64,000 bases of DNA from Piper betle (lineage: Eukaryota > Streptophyta > Magnoliopsida > Piperales > Piperaceae). Below are positions 23,007-34,001 of this stretch, piece by piece. The first letter of the stretch is position 1. Every line of letters starts with the position of its first letter. The stretch is taken from NCBI GenBank assembly GCA_033002965.1, contig JAURVB010006221.1:124001-188000 (forward strand), in the 5' to 3' direction. The position numbers and the translations under genes were made by a program. A model generated the notes under the pieces. That model saw only the letters and a program-made list of their open reading frames with translations. It did not search any database and was not told the DNA's origin.

Positions 23007-24640
23007 CCTTTGCTGATTTCGTCCCTATGTCGTAGAAAGCATCATTTTTGTTTTGTTTTTTGTTGAAAGACTGTGGATGAGTATTAACTGTTGGATTATG
23101 TATTGTTACCTTTTTTGGTCAAGCAACTATTGGACTGTAGCTAAAAGGTAGGCAGCATTGGGTCTGTAATAAGTAAGAACATAATAATCCGAATATAATG
23201 TTTGTGCTTAGCATTCGAGCTTCATGAAAATAATAATAATAATAAAGAGTATTCTTTTATCAAATTTATAGGCAAAATCCCTTACATAAAATGCTAGCAT
23301 GCTGTTGGGCTGCCACCTCTACGTTCCACCTGAGACCCAGCTTCTGACTACTATTCCCTTTTAATACCAGATAGGTGTATACTGCATACGATCCGACCGG
23401 AAGGCCGTCTTTCCATGCCATTAGATACGGCCATAGCCCGGCGTGATCTGGAAGGTACACCAACGGGCGCTAATACCGGGAACCAACCTTGACAACCAAT
23501 TCCTCGCCTTGGCATCGGTACACCTTCCCATTATGTGCTGCTACCAGACATGCACCCTCTCATGCGAAGACTCGATGCTTGTCGACACTCCAACTACGAG
23601 TAGAGATGTTGAAATCGCCCGCCGTGGACATGGAAGATGTCCCGAGCAGGGGCCGGAGGATGCGGGCCTTGCCACGAGGATGAGGCACTCTGCCGCCGCC
23701 TCGCTGGGAGGCCGGGGATGAGCTCTTCCACCGGCTCGGCGGACACGCCCACGACATTTGGATTTTTTTTTATTTTTTATTTGGAAAAGAGGAGGAAGAA
23801 TCAGAGAGGTCTGTGTCGCTTAAAATCGTATTAGAAACGATTAAGTAACTCCTCGTTAATTCGATGATTATAGAGATTTTTAAAATGAGGATATTTTTTG
23901 ATATTATCAGAAATCCGACATGAATTACTAGAAGGAGAATTCTTTTACTAACGATAAGACTGCCCTTACTTTAAATAAGCTTTTTTTTAGAGTGTAGAGC
24001 AGGCCGACATGGGTGGCATGATCTGGCCGCCGGCCTTGGTCGCAGGCAAAAAAATTATTATTGGTATTTTTAAAAGGGTTTCTTGAGGCATTTCACCTCG
24101 AGACCTACCCCATAAAAGGTTATTAAAGGCTTAAAAAGGTATTTGGAACTCTAAAGAAGAAGATAAAAGACAAAGAGAAGAGATGAAGGTTATTAGAGGT
24201 GAAAAAGAGGAACCAAAAGTGTGAAAAGGTCGGGAGTGGTGGGGATTTTATAAAGAACAACATCCAATCACAAAGGACATGACTTTGTGATGCTATAGAG
24301 AATAGAGAACGTTTCACACATAATGGTTATGAATGTCAGGTGTAAGTGTCACACTTAATAAAGTTAAAGTGTGATACCTAATAAGGTGCGGAAGGCTCAT
24401 AGCCCAAAAACTCAAAATTTTTTATCCTAAAATGACACAGATGACTTCAGGAATTGTGTTACGGGTCTAGTAGGGATTAGGACAGCCTAACAAGGATTCC
24501 AAACATACGATAGGAATATAGGGTAGAAAAAAATATGGGCTTAAATATATTTAGACTTGACTAAAAAAACTCACAAATAAAAGTTGAAACGGCGTAGTAT
24601 CCAATTAAACAACTCTAAGAATGGGCGGAGACTAAGGTTA
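23007..24640. other. Intergenic, no gene supported
   Basis: Overlapping frames at 23440-23760 occur on both strands in a GC-richer patch but show no domain. The rest is AT-rich. Confidence 0.35.
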
Positions 24641-24645
24641 TAGCT

Positions 24646-24672
<27 letters not shown>
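24646..24672. repeat. (TA)n microsatellite
   Basis: An uninterrupted TA run of about 27 bases, the first of several in this window. Others flank the elements that follow. Confidence 0.9.
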
Positions 24673-24676
<4 letters not shown>

Positions 24677-24789
24677 CATATACAAATGACAAAAATAGCA
24701 TGACAAAAAGCAACTCAATCTAGGTTGGGACCAAATTGAAGCTAAAACGGTTGGGTGAAAAGTTCGGGTTTCATAACATTAATTACTAA

Positions 24790-25322
24790 GATATATATAT
24801 ATATATATATATATGATTTTTTCATATATATAGCCGAGGGGGCGGGAAGGGTGCCCGGTCATGGCGAGGGCCGGGGGGCAGCGGCGACAGGGACAGAGGG
24901 CGCGGCGCGGCGGGGTGGCGGGCGGGGGCCGAGGGGGGCGCGGTGGGGTGGCGGGTGGGGGACGGGGGGCGTCGCGCGGCGGGGGACGGGGTGGCGGTGG
25001 TGTCGCCCGGCGGCGGGCCGGTAGGGGAAGAGGCGGGGCGGCTAGATCCGTCGCCCCGCCGCCACGAGGGTTACGTCGCCGCCCCCGGTAGGGCGGCGAC
25101 GGGCGGGACAGGTGGGGTGGCATCGCATTGGCCGGCCGCGGCGGTGACGCAAAAATTTTTTATCCAGCCGTTGGATTAAATCCAACGGCTGGAGAAGGGG
25201 GAAGTGGGGGCATGTTTCAGCCGTTGGATTTGATCCAACGACTGAAACACTGCAGCACAGCCATCTTGGCTGTGCTACAGTACAGCCCCCACCCTCATAT
25301 ATATATATATATATATATATAT
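24790..25322. mobile_element. (TA)n-anchored GC-rich element, copy i
   Basis: A ~480-bp GC-rich body sits exactly between (AT)n at ~24791-24814 and (AT)n at 25297-25322. The right part has a 29-bp palindrome centred on ATTAAAT at 25164-25192 (arms CCAGCCGTTGG), a second CAGCCGTTGGAT...ATCCAACGACTG inverted pair at 25214-25248, and an AGCACAGCCA / TGGCTGTGCT hairpin at 25254-25276. The left ~250 bp are G-rich runs. It recalls rice Micron-type elements, described as inserting into (TA)n. It codes for nothing I recognise. Confidence 0.6.
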
Positions 25323-25323
25323 A

Positions 25324-25638
25324 GTCCCACATCTTTGTGCTGTCTCTTTTTTCAATACAGGCAGTGCACAGAGGTGTTTTTGGCTGTTAAATTTTAATCC
25401 AACGATTACCTAAAAATCTAAAAACATCCTCCCCCGCCGTCCCCAACATTGCCCCGTCGTCCTGCCCCCCAATGTACGGTATCCTTCCCCCATCAAGGGG
25501 GGGATGACAGGGCATGGCGAATAGATGGGGAGAGGGGGTGTTTAGGATTTTTAGGCAATCGTGGATCGAAATCTAACAGCCATGAATGCCTTTATGCTAC
25601 TTGTGTTGAAAATAGGGGCAACGTATAAAAGTGGGACT
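25324..25638. mobile_element. 315-bp foldback element between (TA)n tracts
   Basis: The arms at 25324-25437 and ~25525-25638 are inverted copies. Both run AGTCCCAC, TTTTCAA or TTTCAA, TGGCTGTTA, ATCCA[A]CGATT, CCTAAAAATC and a C-rich end from the outside in. Even the C/G-rich centre folds (CCGTCGTCCTGCCCCCC against GGGGGGGATGACAGGGC). The outer ends abut TATATATA on each side, so it is a MITE-like element with TA target sites inside microsatellite DNA. Confidence 0.7.
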
Positions 25639-26250
25639 ATATATATATATATAGAGTCGCGCTACAATGCGTTGCATGAAAATACAACGCACTGGCAGCG
25701 CAACAAGTCCAGGCATTTGGATGAAAATTCAACGGCCCAAATTTGTTTTTTGTTGTTACCCTCTCCTCCTCCCCCTGTTCACACCGCCCCTCGGCGCCGC
25801 CCACCCCCGGCCGGCCCCACCCCCGGCCCCGTCCTGCCTCCACCCGCAGCCCTCCCCCCCACCTGCCCCGTTTCCCCCCACCCCTTCCGCTGCCGCGCCC
25901 CTGCCTACAGCCTTCCCCCCCACCTGCCCCGTTTCCCCCTGTCCCCTCCGTTGCCGCCCCTTTCGCCGCCTCGCCCCTGCCCGCAGCCCTCCCCCTCACC
26001 TGCCCTGTGTTCCCCCACCCCCGCCCGGTTCCCCGCTCCCCCGCCGCCTGTTTCGCCCCACCCCTGCCGCGGCCCCGCTTGCCCTTGCCTTGTTTCCGCC
26101 ACCCTCCTCGGCCACCCGTTTCACCCCTACCCCTGCTGCCACCCTGCCCGTCAATCGAGCTCCTCCCCTCCATATGCTGCCCTGGCCACCTCCACGCCGG
26201 CGTCACTTGCATCACTACTGGCGGTGGCGCGACAAAACACACGGGGAACG
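25639..26250 (-). mobile_element. (TA)n-anchored element, copy ii, inverted, with C-rich body
   Basis: It begins at (AT)n 25639-25662. Read on the minus strand its end is GGGCCGTTGAATTTTCATCC, then TGCGCTGCCAG, then TA repeats, matching the ends of copies i and iii (GCCGTTGGATTT, TGCTGCA, TACTGCCAG or CAGTACAGCC, then TA). The body 25750-26165 is extremely C-rich on the plus strand and contains about three imperfect 60-75-bp units around CACCTGCCCCGTTTCCCCC. Its far boundary is not defined. Confidence 0.5.
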
Positions 26251-26267
26251 GAGGAGCGATGACAATT

Positions 26268-26965
26268 TTGTAATAAAAATTTGCCTCGTTCCCAACTCGA
26301 GTCAAATTTATGAAATAAATTTTAAAAATAAAATATAATAAAATAAAAACATGACTCGCTCCTTACTCGAGGCAATTTTACAAAATAAAATTTTAAAATA
26401 AAATAACATAAAATAAAAATTTGAATTATTCCCCGCCGACGCCGCCGCTTGCCGACCGCCTCCCTGCCGCCACCCACACCCTGCTCCCCGTCCCCCCACA
26501 CCCGCTACCCCCTGCCCTCCACCGGCCCATGCCCCCTGCCTCGCCTCCTGCCTCCCCTGACCCCCTTTTCGCCCGTTTCGCCACAATCGCGCACCGATAT
26601 CATGTGCAGCACTGCGAAAAAATAACGGCGGCGGGCAGGAGGAGAGGGCGATGGCAATTTCGTAATAAAAATTTGACTCACTCCAGAGTCAATATTACGA
26701 AATAAGTATTAAAAATAATTTTAAAAATAAAATATTATAAAATAAAAACTTGACTCTCTCCTGCACGAGTCAATATTACAAAATTGATTTTTAACTTTTT
26801 TTAAAAAATACAAACCCATAAAATAAAAACTTGACTCGCTCTCACATGTGATCAATCCTGACTCGAGTTAATATTATGAAATACATTTTAAAAAAATATA
26901 AAATAATTTTGTAATAAAAACTTGACTCGATCTCAGATAGAGCCAAAGTTTTATTATAAATTAAT
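26268..26965. repeat. Degenerate tandem array with TTGACTCG...CGAGTCAA units
   Basis: Six or seven imperfect units of 70-90 bp occur, each with ATAAAAA(C/T)TTGACTCG(C/A)TC, a short spacer, (A)CTCGAGTCAAT(A)TTA, then A/T-rich sequence. A GC-rich insert (26425-26650) interrupts the array and is preceded and followed by units. The same hairpin occurs in the LTR-like elements. Confidence 0.6.
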
Positions 26966-26969
26966 TTTT

Positions 26970-27470
26970 TAATAAACAATTAATTTGCAAAAATAGCAGT
27001 AAATTTTCTACCCGACGATAAAAGTAAGATTCAAATAAATATAAAGTATATTTAATCACAAAAAAATTTAACAATAATATCTACTTTGTACATATTAAAT
27101 TTCAAAATATATGCCATATACACAAAAATATATAACAAATAAAAACAAATTTTGATTCTTCTTAAAAATATTTTATAAAAAATTATTTTAATTTTTTCAA
27201 TAAATTAATTTATACAATACCCTCACAATGAACCTTGGCTAATTAGTAATGGAGAGCTGAGCAAATACCGATATACAACTTCAATAATTGCTCTTATACA
27301 TCAACGATCACAAGCATCTAATTTAGATACCGAGCAACAATATGTTATGTATACAAGTTATACATAAAATGATACATTACATAATAATATTTGCAGTCAT
27401 TTGTCAACAGCAGTCTGTTAATTACATATGATCTATCACCGGAAAATTAATGCCACCCTCCGGCGATCGT
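26970..27470. other. AT-rich intergenic DNA
   Basis: 3' flank of the membrane protein gene; no other feature seen. Confidence 0.35.
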
Positions 27471-27475
27471 CGGCA

Positions 27476-28072
27476 TCAGACGGCGTCGACGGAGAAGCTC
27501 AACCTGTACTCCAGCATGTCCAGCTCCTCCTCCGTTACTTGCAAGACCGAAACCTCGCCGTCGGAGAGGCCAACCTCCCGCGGCGGAGACGACGTCGGAG
27601 TGCAGAACGGCGGCGATGAGCACGGCGTGAAGAACCCCACCTCCTCGTCCCCTCCCACCTCCGGCGCCACTCCGACGAACCGAAAGGAGCACTCCGCCTC
27701 TGTTCCCTCGTCCTCGCTGAACGTGTGCAGCAAGCGGCCACTGCCGCAGCTCTGTTGCGACTCCCCCTCCGGCGCCGGAGGAGGTGTCGACGGCGACAGA
27801 CCCATCTCGCAATCGGCGAGCTTGAGCTGGGCGGCGGGTGCCGGCTCAACCTGGAAGGGTCCGTTGAGCCAGAGGAAGTAGAGAAGCTCCTTGGAAGGGC
27901 TTTTGCACGGCGGCTCGTAGGAGGAGAACTCGGAAGGTGGGACAGAGCAGGCCAGCCGAGTCTGAAACCTTCTTCTCCACCAGACCACGTAAAAGAAGAG
28001 GGCGAGGAGAGTCATGCATGTTGCAGAGAAGAAGGCCAAGAGCTCTATGCTTATTCTGGACACGCCGGCCAT
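27476..28072 (-). CDS. Single-pass membrane protein of unknown function
   Basis: 198 residues, single exon, frame intact, ATG at 28072 (context GGCCATGGC-like on the coding strand). One membrane helix lies near the N-terminus (~8-31, ELLAFFSATCMTLLALFFYVVWW) followed by RRR, which predicts an N-out/C-in anchor. The remainder is cytosolic, with a KELLYFLWLNGPFQVEP segment, a Pro/Ser/Glu-rich region (STPPPAPEGE), an FFTPCSSPPFCTPTSSPPRE tract and a C-terminal EEELDMLEYRLSFSV segment. The layout of anchor plus Ser/Pro-rich tail ending in 'xPCxSPPFxTPxxSPP' resembles uncharacterised plant membrane proteins I cannot name. Codons end mostly in G or C, as in the NHL gene. No function is proposed. 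Confidence 0.7.
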   Translation of the reverse strand: MAGVSRISIELLAFFSATCMTLLALFFYVVWWRRRFQTRLACSVPPSEFSSYEPPCKSPSKELLYFLWLNGPFQVEPAPAAQLKLADCEMGLSPSTPPPAPEGESQQSCGSGRLLHTFSEDEGTEAECSFRFVGVAPEVGGDEEVGFFTPCSSPPFCTPTSSPPREVGLSDGEVSVLQVTEEELDMLEYRLSFSVDAV

Positions 28073-28199
28073 TTCTGATCAAGGGATGATATATCCTAGA
28101 TAGCAGAAACAGAGCTACTACTTTACTCTCTAGGAAATGGGTTATGGAGGAAGAACGACCCAAGTCTAGCTACGTCATGAAACTGATTAGTTCATTGAC

Positions 28200-29030
28200 G
28201 TGAAAAATTAATAGAGAAGACTTGTGATTGTGATCAATCCTGACATAAACATAATGGTTGCTTTAAAGTTTTAAGTATAGGCGTGGCGTCATGAATTAGG
28301 ATGAAACTTGAAATCGTTGTTAGTTGTGGTAAAACAGAGGAACTAACACAAATTAGAATTGATACTTACTAAACATCGTCTGTTAGGTGCGGTGAGAGAC
28401 GAAACCTCCTCCATACGTAATCGTAAACAAATGCGTAAGAACAAAATAGTCTCGCATATATTAATTAGTGAAGAAATTGGCCAATATCAGACCAACCCTA
28501 TAGTAGTATAGCTAATAGATAAGTGATCATTAATTATTTTTGCTTATAATTGTATGAGGGGTGGGCGGCCATTTGGTCTTTAAATTAAGATGATCTGCAG
28601 TTGGCTGATCAATCTAAGAAAATTGTTTAGGCTCGTATGGAAATTGACGAACAACAGCCGGATACGTCAGACTGACAAGGCATGCAAGAAGCCCCGGTTC
28701 CATTGGCTTTTTTGTTTCCAAAGCAACTTCTTTAATTTAGGGGATCGATAAGTTGTGTTAGTTGAGGATCAACGGGCTTTGGCCGTTGAAAATGAGCCGA
28801 GGGGTAATGGAAAAATAAAGAATCTTTTGGCACAAATTGTTCCCAGCATCACGCATATGGATTGTGATTATATTTTGATCAACGCAATTAGTTGATATAC
28901 TAAAGAACCTTTTCTTTCGTAGGAGCATGCATGAAAGTTGAAACTAACAAGAATCTTCGAATTAGGCAATTATAAGAGAGGGCCCCTAATAGTCGAATCA
29001 GAGTAAGGAACCACAATTAAGGTTGTTACT
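28200..29030. other. Intergenic upstream region of the membrane protein gene
   Basis: AT-rich, no frame of substance, no repeat ends recognised. Confidence 0.35.
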
Positions 29031-29530
29031 TGAGCGAACCAATTTGTGAGCATTTAACATTCAACTCGGCTTGATTCGAAACTCAACATTTAAATGCTCG
29101 AGCTCGAAGTCGACTCAAACTCGAATCTTACGAACCGAGTTTAAGCAATGTCATGTTCGACTCGACTCAACTCGGTTATAACTCGAACTTCACTCGAACT
29201 CAACTCGTGGCTCGACTCGAATTCGACTCGATAAAATAATATAATAATATAGTTTTATATTATATTATATATATATATATACACACACACAATATAATAA
29301 AAAGAAGTGAGATAGTTGAGACGGTAAGTACCACATTGATTGTATTTTTTTAAAGTGAGGGACTTTTGACTTTTAATCAAGCTAGTTACAGTTTAAATAT
29401 ATTCGAGCATAAGTCGAGTTCGAACACATAAAAGATATTCGAGTCGAACTCGTGCATGTATGCACAAAACTCGTTCAATCTAACTCGAGTTTCGAACTAT
29501 TTAAGTCAAATTTGAACACGTAAAAAATTA
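29031..29530. mobile_element. ACTCGA-rich decayed repeat
   Basis: Dense CTCGA/TCGAG words occur on both sides of an AT-rich core with (TA)n at 29269-29282 and (AC)n next to it. The left part (GCTCGAGCTCGAAGTCGACTC) and right part (ATTCGAGTCGAACTCG, AACTCGAGTTTCGAAC) are loosely inverted. This matches a widespread class of plant non-autonomous DNA elements; exact ends and target duplication are not visible. Confidence 0.4.
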
Positions 29531-29880
29531 CGAACATGCCGGGTTGGACTAGGGATCTCTGAGTGAGCTGGGATTCTTTAGGTTAATCAGGCCCAGAATG
29601 ATTTTTAGACAGGCCGGCCTGGCCCAGCCCAGACCTAGCCACAGAAGGACGAGGGTTGGATCAAAGGTAGAGGCCCATCGGCCGTCCATCTGAAATGGGC
29701 TAGACCAGCTAGCCCACCCATCCGAATAAGCTGGGCCGGACCTGTAGACCCATCTATTCTTCGTTTATGTTTTATAGGGTCACTATTTTTGTTCCCTTAA
29801 CTCCCAAGCAACGCGATTACTCTTTCCTACCCAATCTAAAGACTTAGTGAACCTTATTAAAAAATAAATTAAATATATTA
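29531..29880. other. GGCCCA-rich repeat-like stretch
   Basis: 29560-29760 is rich in GGCC, GCCCA and GGGCTAG words in both orientations, a texture typical of decayed inverted-repeat elements in plants. No ends found. Confidence 0.3.
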
Positions 29881-29881
29881 A

Positions 29882-32086
29882 TTAAATAAAACAGAGTTAA
29901 ATTAATCAAAATGTTCCCAATTATCATCCTTTGGGGACATGGTGGGCCGCAATGCACTCTCGCTTTGACTGGCCAATTCACCGCCGAAACGTAGGCAGTG
30001 AAGCATGCATTTACGTTTTCATGTTTTCATGTAGCCAAAATTTATATTCAAGTGCAAGTAAAAGTTCACCAGCAAATAATTGCATTGCCATCCATCAATA
30101 TTTCCATGAAAAAAGTTCACCACCACAAATAATTGCATTCTCATCCATCTATATTTCCATGAAAACTCCAATTATAAAATATGTACATCAAATAATTGCA
30201 TCAATTATGATTTCTTGCTTCTTAGTCCTAGACTTATATGTTTTACTCATCTTACTTAACATATCGAAGCACAAACAGCAATCTGTGCCGGTTTCGGTCA
30301 CATATTTGTTCTGTAGCTAGGATATACGAACCGCATAATTAGAATACAAGATACTGTACGCCCGTCGTGTACTTGTAGTAATTTAATAGCTATCAATTTT
30401 TTTAAAGGGTAGCACTTGTTGTAAACTAAATCAAAAGACAAAAATGCGCACGTTTTACTTGTAGACTTGTAGTACCTCGTAAACCGAGGAAGATGGAGAC
30501 GTATGATCACCAGCCCGTACTAGTGAAACAGGTACCGCATGCAGATGCATTTGCATCCATAATTGAAATTTCAGTCTAGTCATGTGGTCCTAGAGTGAGT
30601 ATCGACTACAAGCAGTTCATGTTAAAGATTAATTATTTCCCATTCTGTGAAAAGAGAATGCACTATTACTCTGTTGTTATTTCTTTTGAACGATGGTAGA
30701 TCTCATTTTTGTTTCACTTCGACCCAGTTATATCACTCCCGCATTCAAAAAAACTAAATAAACACTATTGTTTTTGAAAAGAGTACACGTGAAGGCTAGA
30801 TTGCAGCTTCATTAAATAATGATGAGCTACAGCACATGATTTGTAAATTTACAAGTAATTAATTAATTAATTACCCACAACACATGAATATTAGCAAATG
30901 AATTATTGTTTGTAAGGTATCATGAATCTGCACTTATATTTCTGGAGAAAAACTATATGAGATGGACTATATAATTTTGATTGAAAATATGCATGCATGA
31001 TAAGTGATCAAAATGGCAAACATCTTAATACAATTTTCCGCATCTCATTATCATTCTGATTAGCACTGACTGCCAACTGGACAAGATTTTGTGTGGATAA
31101 GACTAGAGCATGATAGAATAGTCAAGATTGCCACCCACCTATTCCTTTGGATATATCAGATCAAATCTGCAGACAGAGTCAATGTATGCAGGCTGTTTAA
31201 GGATGCTTCTGTAGAACAAGGATACGAGTGAAAGGCGTTCGTTTTCGTCTGAAGGCTTGCGTCCTTTCATTTAATCTAATTGAGAGAGACAGCACATAAA
31301 TTTCTCTTGTTTAGACTTTTCGTTTCCACCGACGTAGAAAATCGCCTCTTACTGCGACAAAGTAATCGCCAACTCTGCTTAAATATGTTGGGGATGATAA
31401 TTTACATGAATAACAAGAGGGTTGGTTGAACTTTTAATTGTTTTTCTAATACGTTCATTGCAACTATTTCCGAATCGTTACAAAGGCACCCGGAGAAATT
31501 TTTTTGCATTTTGTCAAACAATTCCACTATTTTAAGTACCGAGATTATTCGTAATTTGTCAGTAGTTGAGCTTTCTTTTTTCGTGGTTACAAACATTTTT
31601 TTAATTATATGCTTTGGAAAGAGTCTTCTTTTAATTATGAAAAAAGTTTTGCTTCTTGTGCCAAATACGATTAAGGAAGTACTTTTTCTTGGATTTTCTT
31701 TTAAAACACAGTCCGTACTCGTACTTAATACAAAAGACAGCCTTTTTTTATAAAAAGCTCTGGGATTCAAATCGGACAAGTTATCAACAAGAGACTTTTT
31801 ATTAAAAAATAAAAAAATATTTTAAAAATTCTAGAAGGTCATACGTAATTGTTAAATTTAAAAACAAATTTTAATGATTATTAATCTAGATCTTGCTGTT
31901 ATTTAACCTACGTTATAGATGGTAATTGTACGTTTATTGGCTTACGTGGCTGGTGTTAGTTGACGTGAGTAATTTTTTATCCCCTTATTAAAGCTGGGGA
32001 CATTATAGATAATTTGTATATTTTATTTTTTTATAATTATGAACAATTTCATCCTTCACAAAAATTTCAAAAATAGATAAAAAACT

Positions 32087-32125
<39 letters not shown>

Positions 32126-32469
32126 GGTTATTGTACCGTGTTGTAGCTGCCTTGGGGGTTGGGGGGGGGGGCGGGGGCGACGCGTGGGGGAGGACGTTGT
32201 CCGCAGGGGAGGGGGCTACAGGCGGGGGCAGGGGGCGGCGGCTGGAGTGGAGGGAGCAGCGGGAAGGGGCGACGGGAACGGCGGGAATCCAGTGGGTGGG
32301 ACGCCAGGTAAGGGCAGGCAGGGGGACCAATGGGAAGCCAGGGGTGGCAGCTGTAGCCGGGAGCAGCAGCTGTCAGGCAATGGGGGTGGGTGGAAGAGTT
32401 GGGGGCCGTTGGATTTCAATCTAACAAAATCCAACAGCTCCTTCTGTTATGCTGCATATGTACTGCCAG

Positions 32470-32522
<53 letters not shown>

Positions 32523-32762
32523 AAAAGAAAGAAGTACATATGATGTCAAAATATAATATACATAGATATGGAACATGTCTACAGGCAATGACAAATTTTA
32601 CTCCGGGTCCGTGCTATCATCTATGCCGGGGAAAATTGTCAAGCTTTTTGAGCAACATCGACTGGACACATTCAAAAGGGTAAAAAATTTTCAACATCGG
32701 GTGCAAGGGACAATTGTATAATCTGAATTACAACTAGTCAGATCAATTACCTGTTCAGTCAA
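29882..32762. repeat. Left member of a direct segmental duplication around GRP-A
   Basis: 29882-32138 is collinear with 34002-36100, and 32535-32762 with 37325-37560. Matching landmarks include TGGTGGGCC[G/A]CAATG, CGCTTTGACTGGCCAATTCA, ACGTAGGCAGTGA, AATTGCATTGTCATCC-type phrases, GAAGGCTTGCGTCCTTTCA, and the block with CGACTGGACACATTC. It corresponds to the GRP-A upstream region but has no GRP gene of its own. Confidence 0.75.
32088..32520. mobile_element. (TA)n-anchored GC-rich element, copy iii
   Basis: It lies in the left duplicate only. (TA)n at 32093-32122 precedes it and (AT)n at 32473-32518 ends it. The phrase GGTTATTGTACC is still shared with the right duplicate (36085), so the foreign body is about 32139-32472. 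Features are a run of 11 G near 32160, G-rich tandem texture, and an end GGCCGTTGGATTTCAATC...TGCTGCATATGTACTGCCAG like copies i and ii. Confidence 0.6.
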
Positions 32763-33203
32763 AAATATACTAGTTGGTTGTACTAAATGTCATGCGAGTT
32801 TACATATCATGCCACTTGCGAAAAAAAATTGCACGATCGGTAACGAGATGTGCACAGACGCTGTTCAAACGATTGTGCCGTTAAATAAATTTTTCGGAAA
32901 CAAGAGTAATTAAAACACGCGCACGCAGCGGTTCTTACCAGTTTCAAAGCTTCATACAAAGTACGTACATGCATTACGCCATGAACAGTAGCACTAGTAC
33001 AAAACAGCACTCTAAATAGATCCGTGGACATCTCCACCAGATTACAATAGAGCAGCTGGGTTTATTATTTACAGTAAAGCAACTGAATACATAGTTGCAT
33101 TACTTGCACGTACGTTTTATTAGTACACACTGGCCCATGGTCATACTTCAACAGCTACATATTTAAGCACATATATTTGAGCCAGTGCTTGACTTGGGTC
33201 TTC

Positions 33204-33850
33204 TTAGTTTTGAGGTTTGGCCTCGGCCGCAACGAACGCAGCTTCCTCAGCAGCAGTGCAGCACTTATGTCCGCAGTAGTGTTTGCATTTACCACCATAA
33301 CCGCCGCCATATTTTCCATGGCCGCCGCCGTATCCGCCATGACCGCCGCCATATCCTTTGTGGCCGCCGCCATATCCGCCATATCCTTTGCCGCCACCGC
33401 CGTATCCACCGCCTTTTCCGTAGTTCTCGGTCTCTACCGCTGGATCCACTGCATTTACAATTCATCGAAGTAATTAATTAGAACCACAGACCACCATACA
33501 TATTGTATATACGTCGTAAAAGAAATATGTGTATACATCGAGCGCCAACTCAGAGACAAGTCTAAAAGCTGATAAAAATTGGTTGCCGAGCTACTATGTA
33601 TAACAAATTTGATCAATATTAACTAAACATCTTTGTTCGTAATATATTATTAATTATTTCTTACTCGATCGGCAATATCAATTCTGAAATATATGTATAT
33701 ATAATCGCATATAAGAGATAGATAGCTAGCTGGTCCTGACGAGTAAATTTCACCTTCGACACTCTTCTCGGTGGCCTCGGCAACCTCAGAGGAGACTAGA
33801 AAAACAACGGCCAATAGAAGGCCCAAAGCAAGAGCAGTCCTTGCATTCAT
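33204..33850 (-). CDS. GRP-A: secreted glycine-rich protein, two exons, intact
   Basis: Exon 1 is 33754-33850 and exon 2 is 33204-33448 (donor GTGAAATT, acceptor AAATGCAG, phase 1), 113 residues. The signal peptide (MNARTALALGLLLAVVFLVSSEVAEA) is followed by a short acidic propiece, then (G)GYGGG/GGHGGYGG repeats rich in Gly, Tyr and His, and a Cys-containing tail (CKHYCGHKCCTAAEEAA, ending AEAKPQN). The Cys tail and final PQN are shared with GRP-B and GRP-C. The layout is that of plant GRP-family (class II GRP-3-like) apoplastic proteins, which can bind wall-associated kinases; that role is inferred. The frame and splice sites are clean. It is the only intact member here and is preceded by a good TATA box. 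Confidence 0.85.
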
Positions 33851-33926
33851 TTTTCCCTTGGTTCGAAGTACAAGGAACTCACTAAGCAAAGTGGGAGATT
33901 GTATATAAGTGAAGAGCTATCTGGCT

Positions 33927-33936
33927 CTATTTATAG
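33927..33936 (-). promoter_or_regulatory. TATA box of GRP-A
   Basis: The minus strand reads CTATAAATAG, a canonical plant TATA box, 77 bases upstream of the ATG. Confidence 0.7.
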
Positions 33937-34001
33937 GCGTCAGTAGTGTCATGGTTAAGCCTATGTGTCATTTTTGAAGGCAGAAATTTGAAGAGAGGTT
34001 C

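Noticed and set aside
24755..26305. Gly/Arg- and Pro-rich open frames in the (TA)n-anchored bodies
   Set aside because: Low-complexity translations open in three or more frames; no conserved protein.
31402..31779. 125-codon frame in the left GRP-A flank
   Set aside because: The matching place in the right flank (35500-35830) has indels that break this frame and open another, so it is not under coding constraint.
33177..33481. Plus-strand frames opposite the GRP-A exon (and at 40984-41289, 52244-52497)
   Set aside because: Shadows of the Gly-rich coding strand; no conserved product.
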